Source: Paralithodes platypus (taxonomy: Eukaryota; Arthropoda; Malacostraca; Decapoda; Lithodidae). Taken from it: DNA of 64,000 bases. The translations under genes and the position numbers were made by a program. The notes beneath the pieces are model-generated. The model worked only from the letters and a program-made list of their open reading frames with translations, ran no database searches and was not told the DNA's origin. Shown piece by piece: positions 1 through 10,290 of the stretch; position 1 is the first letter of the stretch; every line of letters starts with the position of its first letter. The stretch spans positions 25,082,014-25,146,013 of the forward strand of contig CM064501.1 of assembly GCA_032716605.1 (NCBI GenBank), given 5' to 3'.

Positions 1-480
1 TACTTTTATTCCTCAATTCAAAAATACAAATATAAATACAAATACTTCTGAAATTAAGATGTACAAATACAAATAATTTTATGTGGCTCGGCATTTAAAT
101 TCAAAACAAGCTTTCAGATAACAATAGCAGTAATAAATAATAACAAACTTACAAAAATAAAACAAATTCACATGTTTTTGTCCTCAGAAATTGTCTGTAA
201 GTAGCAATACAACATAACAATGTTTCCTTTGTTTATGGCAGAGGCAAAGGCAGTAGCCTAACACTAGCCTACTGCCTGTAACACTAACAAGTGTCGAAAT
301 ACAAATATAAATACAAAATACTTTTTCTACTGGATGCCAAAATACAATTACAAATACAAATACTATTGAACATTTATTTAAATACAATTAAAATACAAAT
401 ACAATTGTATTTGATCCACCCCGGCTGCAGTGCACCAAGACTCATTACCCAGAAGTCTGTGACAGTCTGCTCATGTTGAG
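1..480. repeat. AT-rich degenerate ATACAAAT repeat
   Basis: The stretch is dominated by imperfect repeats of AAATACAAATACAAA-type units, densest at 1-80 and 290-410. Two short open frames on opposite strands here have the biased composition of the repeat (Y/K/I/L-rich) and are not credible genes. I see no terminal structure that would define an element. Confidence 0.6.
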
Positions 481-1266
481 AACGGTGATGCGGAAGACTA
501 GACGAGAGATATGTTGTACTATACTAGAAGTATGGTAGTAGATTGAACATAGCTTAATAAGACTTACTGATAGTTCATGAAGATGTCTCTGGGTTAGGGG
601 ACTAAATGATCACTGCAAGGGATCATGCAATATGGGGATGATATCACATCACATTTATTGTAGGCCTACTGGATGATTAATTTAAGAATAAGTTTATATC
701 ATGGGGGAACTATGGAACAATACTGAGTGGACAATACTACATGTTTCACCTTCTAGTACAATTTATACACTTGCTCATTAGTAATGTTATGACTGTCCAC
801 AAGACAGATTTTTTGCACTTGAAATCAACTAACTTGAAGAGACCATAGCATTACTCTTATCACATATTGAACTATTTTTTATCACAGTTGTGCAGATAAC
901 CTGAAGTATTATCAGACGTGGACATTCAAAATCAATCCACAGGAGCACCAAACACTATTATAAGAACATCAAACAATGTAAGCATAGATAACCTTCATAA
1001 TTAATTTAAGGCATATTAAGAAGTGTTTATAAAATAGAGCACCAATTGTTTTTAAGGACAATCAACTGTTCTGTTAATTAAATAATTAAACCAAATTTTC
1101 CAGGGCATGGGTTCTTAAACTATGGAGATTTTTTACACAATAGCATTGGAGAGCATTCTAACAATAATTTTTTCAATAATGCAGATGCAATATTTTCCTT
1201 TATCTTCAATTCCTCTTTACGCATGTCTCGGAGGTCCTTTAAAATATTAACAATTTCTGTTTTTAA
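481..1266. other. Spacer without recognisable gene
   Basis: AT-rich sequence with no frame, repeat or RNA gene that I can support. It lies downstream of the minus-strand exon cluster and may hold its 3' UTR. Confidence 0.4.
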
Positions 1267-2580
1267 TTAATTATCTTGTCTACGCAGTTGTCCCAACTCT
1301 TCTGCCTTGTTTTGTGAGCTTTCTGCCATAAACCTCTGCGCTTCAACGATCTCCTTCTGTACTTGTAACGACTCTTTAAAAAAAAAATCAATTTTGTCAC
1401 GGTGTGATGGTGGGCGAATTCGTCGGCCTCCACGCCGAACTCGAGGAGGTTGTGGACGTTCTTCCTCAACAGGCTCTTCAATGTGTGACCCTGGTCTTCT
1501 CCTGGATGACTTTACAAATAAATACAAAGTATTACGGGTAACAAATTACCTTCTTCACCCTCCATCTCTTGTGCTGCTTCCTCAACTGCATCTGCCAGTG
1601 GGCGATTTGGTCTTGGTGGTGCTGCAGGTCCTGCAATGTAAAGTAACAAAATTGTAAATTGTATGTGCGGTACAATATTTGTTATATCCACTACACTGTT
1701 TATGATTGTGTTTTAGTGGTAACCCTGTACAGTACATGTAAGTAAAGACATATGAACTAACAAGGGACACGCAGCCACTATTAACCACACTGCCATCATG
1801 TTACCTCAAATTAGCAAAGTGGCGTTTGATCCGGGAGGTACCGGTACCACCAGTAGTGTTTTTGTTCATTTATCTCTCGGATCCCACAAAGTGCCACCTT
1901 TGGGTAACCCTACTTCCAAGCATAATATGTAGTCTATATCAAATCCATTAAAATAAATTATTGCATATATTTGATTACGCAGAATTAAAAAATCTTCTCT
2001 CGACATGGGTTTCATGCATGGGTAAGAACAGAGACTTCTTATCCGTCATGAAAATAAGTTGGTAAGGTTTACAATTACAGCTGTGATTATAATATCCTAA
2101 TAACATTCTTATATCTGTTGGTATACAAACATTTACAATTGCTTTTTCAACAAAAAGCTATGAACAATATTTATGACAATAGTCCTAATGCTCTGTAAAT
2201 TGAAAAAACCATCAACTCTAATAACATTCAACTGACCTTCGTCTTCAGACTCCGTATCAATGGTCTCTTCCTCAAAATCCTGTGTGTCAATCACGTCTTG
2301 CGTCTCCAAGTCTTGTGTCTCCACTGCGGCTTGCGTGTGCTCTGGGTCTTCCGTTTCCTCCAGGTCTTGCGTCTCTTCCATTTCCTCGATCTCCATAGTT
2401 TCTTGAGACTGGGGCATATCCTGCAACTGAGCCAGTTGTTGTGCTTCCCTCTCGGACATTGTGGCATCTGTATCTGCATGCCGACGAGTCTTGTTCTGTT
2501 CAGAGAACCAATTACTCATCATGCACGCCTCTGCCTCCTCTTCATTGGAATGCACCGAACCACATACCAGACACATATTA
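1267..2580 (-). CDS. Possible multi-exon gene or gene fragment of unknown function
   Basis: I do not recognise the product. Three exon-like blocks lie in order on the minus strand. Block 1 (2580-2237) follows a TTTACAG acceptor, begins with a CxxC pair (MCLVCG) and is very acidic with repeated TQD/EET units; it ends at a weak donor, GTCAGT. Block 2 (1630-1550) is bounded by an ACATTGCAG acceptor and a GTAATT donor, and joins block 1 in phase (both breaks phase 1), giving a Pro- then Glu-rich stretch. Block 3 (about 1509-1267) encodes an Arg-rich segment then a helical, coiled-coil-like end (KEIVEAQRFMAESS) and a stop, but its best acceptor does not join block 2 in frame. A missing exon, a pseudogene or a misplaced junction would explain this. 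A DNA-binding accessory protein of a DNA transposon is possible but unproven. Confidence 0.35.
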
Positions 2581-2662
2581 CTGTAAAGAAGTTTCAATAA
2601 TGATAATGGTGGTGTATGTTACAGTATGTTCAATTTCTAAATCATTGTAAAGAAATATAACT

Positions 2663-3216
2663 CAACTATGAACCTGGTAGGCGGGTGCCTAACCCCGAAA
2701 GGGGATAAAATAGGGGAGCTATCCCCCCGCCAAAGGCGGCTTTCTAGGGCCTTTCCTAGCTGATGCTGAGAGGATTGGGTTCTAGTCATGTGGTGATGGG
2801 CTGGTTTATCAGAGTGAGAACTGAGTGATCTCTGCCACACCCATAGCTTACTCTGACTGTTCCTTTTACTTATATATTTTTTAGATCTCAAGTGACGGCG
2901 TCTCTTCCGTGGATTGACCTCCCAATATACCAAGATTGGAAGCCAAAGCGTCACATTTTTCCTTTGCCCCTCAACTTTCTCTTCATAATTGCTGAGGGGC
3001 ACAGGGCCCTGGGTGAGGCTTTGGTTTCCCGGGCGTTTCCGCACCATCCTCAGCTCCCCGCCATGGAGTGGCTTCGGTCACCCAGGCTTTATTGCGGCCG
3101 GGTGGGAGGGTTCTCTGGGGGCGCTCGGTTATGGCCTTGGCCTTGCTCAGGGCCTTGGGGCTGTTCGGCCAGGCAGCTTGGGCAACAACAACAACAACAA
3201 CAACTATGAACCTGGT
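2663..3216 (+). mobile_element. Retroposon with (CAA)n tail and 16-bp target duplication
   Basis: A 16-bp direct repeat (CAACTATGAACCTGGT) sits at 2663-2678 and 3201-3216. Between them is a 522-bp insert ending in a (CAA)n tail (3183-3200). A long target duplication plus a simple 3' tail is the signature of target-primed reverse transcription, so this is a SINE or a 5'-truncated LINE. The plus strand contains GGGTTCTAGTC near 2775, loosely like a pol III B box, but I find no convincing A box. Short open frames inside it look incidental. Which class it belongs to is unresolved. Confidence 0.72.
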
Positions 3217-3563
3217 GATCCTGGTTTGGTACAGTAGTTATACAATGAGTGCATTGGCAAGGATGTAGTGTAGTATCCGTGCGTATCGCTTCGCCCTTGT
3301 ATGCTCGTTATTTCATTCCCCTCTATTTTCCTTGCTGTGGGATACAATAATAAGTTGAGGGGAGCTTTGTCCCCCCTCACCTCACCCATGATTAATTGTC
3401 ATTATCATATACATTGCCAGCGGGGGGTTTTGACCCAAATGTGGTCAAATTAGAATCAAACATAATGGTCGTGACCCAGAGTGTGTAGATTGCCAAGAAA
3501 GGTTGCTTGAATAATACCAAATACAGGGCTAGGAAATTATATCACACAGCTTTTATGTGTATC
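3217..3563. other. Spacer
   Basis: No gene seen. It includes one copy of a short dispersed motif (around 3387-3421, GATTAATTGTCATTATCATA followed by TACATTGCC) that recurs at about 4732-4765 and, inverted, at about 5027-5060. Confidence 0.4.
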
Positions 3564-3567
3564 TTAA

Positions 3568-4473
3568 CCCTTTCGCTGCGGGTGACGTTCCGGAACGTCC
3601 TGGCAAGTTACAGCAATTTCCAGGCTTTAACACCTTACGAGCGGCCTATGCGGTTTATTTATATGTACCGCCCAGCGGGGTGTTTTTAGCCAAAATAGGG
3701 CTGTTTACGTGATCATTTTCATGCCTAAATAAGACCCAGAACGTAAAACAAGTACCTATCCCTGAAAGGGCATAAACAGAGCTTTCGAATGACACCATAA
3801 CGATCCTTTTATGATGGCTAGTTTTCTTGCAATAACCGTGCAACGCGAGTGCAAAAAGCATGTAATTCGGTACTTTCCCCATATAATTCAGTATGTAGCG
3901 AGTGAGAGAGGGAGGAGGGAGCTGAGATTCGTGTCAGTAGGTTCGCCGCGGTGGTCTGGAGCAGTCATACGCTCGCTAGTCTCCTGCCACCACTTGTCTC
4001 TCTCTCTCAGCAACATTACGTGCTGAAATTGCCACTCGACCTATGTCGAGCGCCGCCACATAGTCCAGCTTTATTTAACTCGACTTATGTGGTGAGCCGC
4101 TAATTAAGGGTTAAAAGCCTGTAAAAAACGTAAAAATCGAGTGTCAGTGGGCGGGAGCGTAAGGGGCCCACCTCCGACCCTCAGAGCACCGAGCGGCTCA
4201 CTGATGTTGACTGTGTCTCGCGCGGGCCTCTCTCTGTCTCTCTCAACAGTGTAGCCATGCGAGCGAATGTTATATAATAGCGGGTTTCCCGCATTTTACT
4301 GGCACCACTGCGGGTGAACCAGACCACGTACAGGGCCCGTTCTGGTGTCATTTTGAAGCTATTTTCGTCTAGTTTTTGGCAGAATACACTTCATTTAATG
4401 CAGATGCTTGATTCATCATTCAGGAGTGCCTGAATATGCCCTAAATAGCCCAAACATAGCCTCAGCCAATGGG
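3568..4473. mobile_element. Outer TTAA-flanked MITE (piggyBac-type), interrupted
   Basis: TTAA at 3564-3567 and 4474-4477 flanks imperfect inverted ends, CCCTTTCGCTGCGG on the left and CCCATTGGCTGAGG (complement) on the right, 11 of 14 matching. TTAA duplication and CCC-starting ends are typical of piggyBac-superfamily elements. It has no transposase frame, so it is non-autonomous. A perfect 16-bp palindrome (GACGTTCCGGAACGTC, 3584-3599) sits just inside the left end. The element is split by a second MITE at 3627-4114; without it the outer element is about 422 bp. Confidence 0.65.
3631..4110 (+). mobile_element. Inner TTAA MITE, copy 1
   Basis: This 480-bp non-autonomous element is flanked by TTAA at 3627-3630 and 4111-4114. 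Its ends are CACCTTACGAGCGGC (left) and, complemented, CCCTTAATTAGCGGC (right). It carries subterminal CTCGAC/GTCGAG palindromic motifs near its CCCTT end. Three further near-identical copies occur at 5622-6101, 61766-62245 and 62814-63293. It is inserted into the outer MITE at a TTAA inside a short palindrome (CAGGCTTTAAAAGCCTG). Both strands of every copy carry a similar 60-70 codon frame, but this follows from sequence identity and is not evidence of a protein. Confidence 0.8.
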
Positions 4474-4949
4474 TTAATAATGTATACCTCAGGTTTGTCT
4501 TACTTCCAAGTATTAAGGAAAATTGTTGGGATTATACAAGTAAACTTTTAGTGCATTTTGCATGTTCTGGGCCACGACAGTTTCGCTCATCATCATCATC
4601 AATGTGACGCCCCGCTTTCAAAGGAAGCGCCCCAAAATGGATGACCATGGCAGAAACTGCTTCCAGGCTCCCCGACAGTTTTGTTCACTTCTGATTTTAC
4701 TGCTTTTGGCCTTCGCTCCCCTGACCTCCAAAGGATTAATTGTCAGTATCATGTATATTGCCTGCAAGGGGCAAGTAACACCTTGCCATGGAATAATTTC
4801 GGATTAAAAAAATAAAACCCCCCAGCTCAAATTAGACGCAAATAAGAGCATGCAAATATCGCCGTGAAATGTAGTTTGAATTTATTTATTTTTTGTATTC
4901 GTCTAGTTCCCTCAACTTTTGGTGTTATTTTGGGATGGATGTAGAGTTC

Positions 4950-5240
4950 GGGCGTACGATCGTCATGTTTACATAGGGCGATCGCCGCGGTTAACTTCGC
5001 GTTTATGTTTTCGGTATTTGCCCCCTGCTGGCAATATATATGATGATGACAATATTTCATGGGGGGGTGAGATGGGGCAAAGCCCCCCCAATGGCGTGGT
5101 TAAGTTTGATGATGACAGTATGTCATGGGGGGGTGAAGGGGGCATATTATTGAATCCAAAGGTAGTAAAAATAGACTGGAACATGATGGCAAAGGTCCGA
5201 CGCCACTACGCGTAGTGTAAACAAGGCTGGCGGTACGCCC
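4950..5240. repeat. Candidate small inverted-repeat element
   Basis: GGGCGTAC at 4950-4957 is mirrored by GTACGCCC at 5233-5240, and a second inner pair (TGTTTAC / GTAAACA) lies at matching distances. That is compatible with a 291-bp MITE, but no target duplication is clear. Confidence 0.25.
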
Positions 5241-5447
5241 GCATTTAACATTCTTGCCGTTATTTTAACCCGGGTACCAGTACCACTTAAGATCAGTTAT
5301 GCTGGCTCATTAATCAAGATTAAAAAATATATATAAATCAAGGATTATAGGCGTAGTGTTTTATTGTCATCATTCATTGAATGAAGGATTTGTATTCGCT
5401 TACCCATAACAGCCACAGGTTACAATGATTGCTTGAGGGGATATTTG

Positions 5448-5473
5448 CCCCCCCCCCCCCCCCCCCCCCCCCC
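5448..5473. repeat. Poly-C run (26 C)
   Basis: An uninterrupted run of 26 C residues. Its length is likely variable or assembly-sensitive. Confidence 0.9.
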
Positions 5474-5621
5474 TCATCCACCATTATTTATACTACATTC
5501 TTGCCAAGGATTAAAAACGAAAAATATACTCTAGCCTATGATAAATCTACACCTTCACTACCCCTGTTTTGTCGCTATTCTGTTGCTCCTAATAGAATAA
5601 TATTATTCGTAGTAGACTTAA

Positions 5622-6101
5622 CCCTTAAAAAGCGGCTCACCACTTAAGTCGAGTTAAATAAAGCTGGACTATGTGGCGGCGCTCGACATAGGTCGAGTGG
5701 CAATTTCAGCACGTAATGTGGCTGAGAGAGAGAGACAAGTGGTGGCAGGAGACTAGCGAGCGTATGACTGCTCCAGACCACCGCGGCGAACCTACTGACA
5801 CAAATCTCAGCTCCCTCCTCCCTCTCTCACTCGCTACATACTCAATTATGTACCGAAAGTACCGAATTACCTGCTTTTTGCACTCGCGTTGCACGGTTAT
5901 TGCAAGAAAACTATCCATCATACAAGGATCGTTATGGTGTCATTCGAAAGCTCTGTTTATGCCCTTTCAGGGATAGATACTTGTTTTACGTTCTGGGTCT
6001 TATTTAGGCATGAAAATGATCACGTAAACAGCCCTATTTTGGCTAAAAACACCCCGCTTGGCGGTACACATAAATAAACCGCATAGGCCGCTCGTAAGGT
6101 G
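5622..6101 (-). mobile_element. Inner-type TTAA MITE, copy 2
   Basis: TTAA at 5618-5621 and 6102-6105 flanks a 480-bp element that is the reverse complement of the MITE at 3631-4110, with the same length and ends (CCCTTAAAAAGCGGC / GCTCGTAAGGTG). It has no transposase frame. Confidence 0.82.
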
Positions 6102-6105
6102 TTAA

Positions 6106-8141
6106 TATGGTTTGATGATGCGCGGAAATGTATATTTAACTTGAAATAGATACATTGAAGTATTAAAAACCTTCACTAAAGTGAGACTCATCCGCCGCGG
6201 TTTGACGATTGTACTCCCTGAAACTCCGTTTTTTGTAAACCCATTTTCTTACGACGCACGATCTCGAAGGTGTTTTTCGCTCTCTCGCAGTACTTTTTAG
6301 TGATTTTGTCTTCTACATCATAATTTAGAGCAGCATGGGTCTGCGGGCGGCAGCCCCTAGGTTGGGTTAATGACAATATTATCATCAGAGGAGGCGGATG
6401 ATTGGTTTGTTTACGTTAACATTACGCGTTACGTTACGCGGCTTTAGCAGTGGTCCGCGAGTGTCTACCTCGCCGACTCTCATTATCAATGGAAGCGTTA
6501 ATCTAACATGACAACCTAACTTAACTTGGGGGCTGCTTTCCCCAGACTCCCACAATTCAAATACCAGTATGGCTTCCTGTATATGGTAAGACTAAAAAAG
6601 ACTGTTTTGAAAGGAAAATAATGACAAAACAGGGGTAGTGTATAACTGTAGATTTACCCACCACATCCCCCCAGGACTTACCAAAATCCTCATAGCCTAT
6701 ACAGTATTATAAAAGTATGGCAAGTAATTGAATGATGGCGATGTGGCGACGTGCCCCCACCCATAATACTAGGATAGGTTAGGTAAGGTTGTTAGGTTAG
6801 GCTAATGTCCTTTCAAAGGGGTTGGCTATAGTAAACACGAGGATACACCCGGTCAGAGGTAAGTCCTATTATCCTATAGGTGTACCGTGATACGCCCGAT
6901 AACACAACTCTTGCCTTTAAAACTGATAAGGCTTAGAATAGACCTAGGCCTATGTTAAACAAATTATGAGTAGGCTTTGGTGTATGCCAATTCACATGCC
7001 ATTGAAAATATTTTGGTTCAATGTTATTTTAATACCACAAATTTTGTTGATATATTTGAAGATAAATATTGAATCTATATGGTCTAAAGATCAGAAGATT
7101 TTTTTTTTAACCCTCGGCAAAACCTAATAAAAAAGTATGTTATTAAAATGTCTTTTTCGTAACAAGGTAGTCAATACGGTACTTCCAGTTATCGATAGCT
7201 CTAAAAATCATATGAAAATGTGTTAAACCCTCGGAAAAACCTAATATAAAAGTACAGTATGGTACTAAAATTTAATTTTCGTAACAAGGTTGTCAATACG
7301 GTACTTTCCCGTTATCAATGTACAATCAAAGCTGAAGATTGCAGAGTAAACACCATAGACTTCATCGACTATTCTTTCACCTTCGTATAATCGACAGCCA
7401 ATTTGTTTTATTTATTTACTAAGGGATTAGTACTCAACCAGCGGGTGTGTGGGGGTGGGGGGGCGGCAGCCCCCACACATAAAATTAGGTTAGGTTAGGC
7501 CAATGTCTTTTCAAATCACTATTGGGGGGCGTGTCTCAACATTGATCGATAGGCCTAATGGGGAATATAGGTTTTCCCGAGATTTCTAATTAATTACAAA
7601 CACTATATATTGATGCAAATTATTATTTTTTTATATAAAAAACACTCAGAAATGTTGTGGTAATAAAATAAAAAAAATATCAATAGTTTTCACCTGCTCT
7701 GGTGCAACTCTTACATAGGCTAGGCCTAGTCCAAATTATGCATACTTTACGAACATTTTTACATAGCCTAGGCCTAAGCTGATTCAATCATACCAGCATG
7801 GGTAATTGGCAAAGCCGCTCAGAGTCCACACTGGCTTAGGCTAAAGACTCCATTGTTAGGCTAATGTAAAGCTCTGTAAGCTTTCATGAAAATATAATAT
7901 GGGTAGCTGCTAGCAGCCACAGTATAAGTTTAGGAAGTTTTTAGGCTAGCCTATGCCAAGTCACAAATATGAAAAATAGGCCTAAGCCTAACCTATGCCT
8001 ATATTATTGTACATTAGCCAAGCTGTAGCCACTGAAACCCCAGGGCCCAGCAATACCTAAGAGCCTTTTCCATGTCAAAATGTTGTTGGTCACTTTGAAA
8101 CAAAACAAATAATATAATAATAAATCATGGTAGCCTAAAAT
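6106..8141. other. AT-rich spacer up to DIRS-A
   Basis: No gene seen. It holds short TTAGG-like strings (about 6775-6805, 7484-7500), too few and interspersed to be telomeric, and the two-copy tandem repeat at 7109-7319. Confidence 0.4.
7109..7319. repeat. Two-copy tandem repeat, period about 117 bp
   Basis: Copies at 7109-7196 and 7226-7319 both start AACCCTCGG and include CGTAACAAGGT followed by TCAATACGGTACTT and GTTATC. The copies differ by small indels. Confidence 0.7.
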
Positions 8142-8490
8142 ATAGGTTTGACTCCTGTAAGGAGATAAAGAAAACCTAATATTTAGTAGTGGCCCTGTAA
8201 TCATTGACGAACATGCCTATTACATAAGGCATCCTCTTCAAACACTAATCCGCCGTAGTTTGAATCTACAGCGCAGAGCATTTAAAAAACTGAGGAGCCT
8301 TCATCATGAGCGCACGCGACCTCACTCATGGCTTCAGTCATTATGAATTGGGTTCTTACTACGAAAAAACTTCGTAAAAAATAAAACAAAAAGAAAATAA
8401 GAATAACTATTCAATAAGCTTTCCATCATATCGTGGATGTACTTGTGTGGATCTTTGACCAGACGCTGATTCAGGCGTCATTCTTCCTTC
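8142..8490. repeat. DIRS-A 3' inverted terminal repeat
   Basis: Reverse complement of 16481-16792 through the shared block ending GGCGTCATTCTTCC. Its outermost 60-70 bases (starting ATAGGTTTGACTCCTGTAAG) are not shared with the other terminal repeat but are reproduced, complemented, in the first half of the internal complementary region. Confidence 0.88.
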
Positions 8491-8561
8491 ACTGACATAT
8501 CAAGTAAACCAAAATCCTTAATACATCAACGAATGGGAAGGGGATGGTCGGGAGGGCCCCA

Positions 8562-8670
8562 GTCGTCAATGATTACGGGGCCACTACTAAATATTAGGTT
8601 TTCTTTATCTCCTTACAGGAGTCAAACCTATAATTTATTAGTGGCCCCTCCATCATTGACGAACATGCCT
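8562..8670. repeat. DIRS-A internal complementary region
   Basis: The first half (about 8566-8632) is the reverse complement of the element's left end. The second half (about 8633-8670) is the reverse complement of the right end at 16755-16792. The two halves meet as if the two element ends had been joined head to tail, which is the template expected for completing a circular DIRS intermediate. Confidence 0.85.
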
Positions 8671-9176
8671 GATTTCTAAGACTGGAGGGGGACATTCGTA
8701 ATCATATCATAACTCTAGAAAAGCAGATAATAAAAACAACCACATAGTATTCTTACTTTTGAAAATATATTTAATAAGGCGTAGCCCGTATATATACAAG
8801 AAAGGGGTTCAGGCAGGTGCGTGCTTCAAAGAAGCCTGCTTGACAAAAAAGGGTAACTCTGAAGATTCTGTGAACAGATCTGTAGTTACAAAGGCACCCC
8901 ACTCAACGAGTGGTGACAAAAATAACAAGTTATCAGTTTACATGTGCACATAATAAACCCCAAAATAATCGTGGAGATAAATTGCAAAAGATCTTCACTG
9001 TTTTAATATTAAATTGCTTTCGCAGCTAAAACTACTATAACAACCCCGTTGTTTTGTACTAACATTGTACTAGCACAATTTCTCGCCGAGAAATTTTCAT
9101 ATCACATTAACCATAAATTGTATCACAGCTCTCACACTCCGGCGGGGTCTAGGGTTTCCTATGTCAACTGACTGCA

Positions 9177-9190
9177 CCCCCCCCCCCCCC
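9177..9190 (-). repeat. G-tract downstream of recombinase stop (DIRS-A)
   Basis: In element sense this reads AAAA followed by 14 G, about 40 bases after the recombinase stop. The same A-rich-then-G tract follows the recombinase in the other DIRS copies (18083-18091, 29234-29249, 60811-60823). Confidence 0.7.
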
Positions 9191-9227
9191 TTTTCTTGAA
9201 AGTAAACAAAAGTGACTGCAGGGCCAC

Positions 9228-10290
9228 CTAGACCCTCTGCCTTAAAGCTATACATGGTAAGGAAGGTTTATCTAGAGCAACTGACAAGTATCTAGTCAAA
9301 AACGTATGATTAGACGCCCACAACTGAGTGGACGCAATATCTTCTACTGAAAAATTCTTCAGGAAACGTAAAGAGGCTGCCCATTTGCGTAAATCGTGGG
9401 CCCGACCCACAACGCCGGGATTACTCTCTTTAATGACTTCGACCAGAAGAGAAGCTAATCGCCGTTTCAGTAAGCGTTTACCCGTACTCGCTACCCATAA
9501 AGCACCTTGGGGGTTTAGAGGAGCTACTCTCAAATATTTGGTTAGAGCTTGCACTGGACATAGATTATGATGCACCTTTCCCCTTTTTAACGCCGGCACC
9601 GTGAACTCAGAAAACACGTGTGCACTGTGCTCATTCTTGGCTACAAATCCCGGGGAAGGTGCAATGTAAATACATTCATTAAGTCTACCAAACCTAAGGC
9701 AATTAGGTGTGTTGCTCATCGCCGCCAGCTCAGACACTCTGTTCCCGGTGGCCAAAGCCAAAAGGAATACAGCCTTTTTTTAAGAGTAATGCAAAATCTG
9801 CAGTATTTTGGTACAGATGAGAGTGAAGTAAAGACAATGCTTTGTCCAGAGACCAAGTAGGCATGAGCTGACAGGGAGGTGGGCGGAGTTTAAAACAAGC
9901 TCTCATAAAACCTGTTTCCTCCGCCACCGGTATGGAGAGACCTGTAAGGTCTAAAAAGGTCACTCTAATTGCAGTTAAGTGATTTTTTAACGTTACCACA
10001 GATAAATGTTTCTGCTCAAACAGATAATTTAAATAATTAAAAACTAAAGCTACTGATGGCACAGTCTGTTCTGTTCTAATGATCCAAGAAGTAAAGGCTT
10101 GCCAATGTGAGTGATACTGTCGTTTCGTAGACTGAGTATATTGATTTAATAATTTATTGGTCACATCTCTACCGTATGGTGCTAGCCACTTGGCCTCCTG
10201 AATCTCCATAATGCAAAAGTCAGCGAGGTCACTAGGTTGCCAATCGTGTCTAAGTGGAAATACCCGACCGGGAGCGACACCGGGTGCGGG
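9228..10290 (-). CDS. DIRS-A tyrosine recombinase, one frameshift
   Basis: The enzyme cuts and rejoins DNA through a tyrosine to integrate the circular cDNA. Catalytic signatures are visible: the box I arginine in ATGNRVSELAAM, the HxxR of AHDLRKWAASL and the nucleophile tyrosine in NHTFLTRYLS, close to the C-terminus as expected. The N-terminal SAM-like part contains TKRQYHSHWQAFTSWI. The exact start is not definable; the frame is the -1 frame of the RT reading frame and overlaps its end. A run of seven A (sense strand, 9775-9781) shifts the frame; the related copy at 28600-28670 has six A and reads straight through. So the lesion is either one real base or a homopolymer error. The stop is at 9228-9230. 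Confidence 0.85.

Larger units (their letters stand above)
4478..5617. other. Non-coding spacer with short repeats
   Basis: No convincing gene. It contains two copies of a GATGATGACA-TTTCATGGGGGGG motif (about 5041-5067 and 5110-5135), a possible small inverted-repeat element (4950-5240) and a long poly-C run (5448-5473). Confidence 0.4.

Noticed and set aside
2133..2236. C-terminal part of the acidic 154-codon frame beyond 2237
   Set aside because: Composition changes from acidic repeats to hydrophobic AT-rich sequence just after a GT donor, so it reads as intron.
6770..7500. TTAGG-like strings as telomeric repeat
   Set aside because: Only two or three units at a time, interspersed with other sequence; no array.
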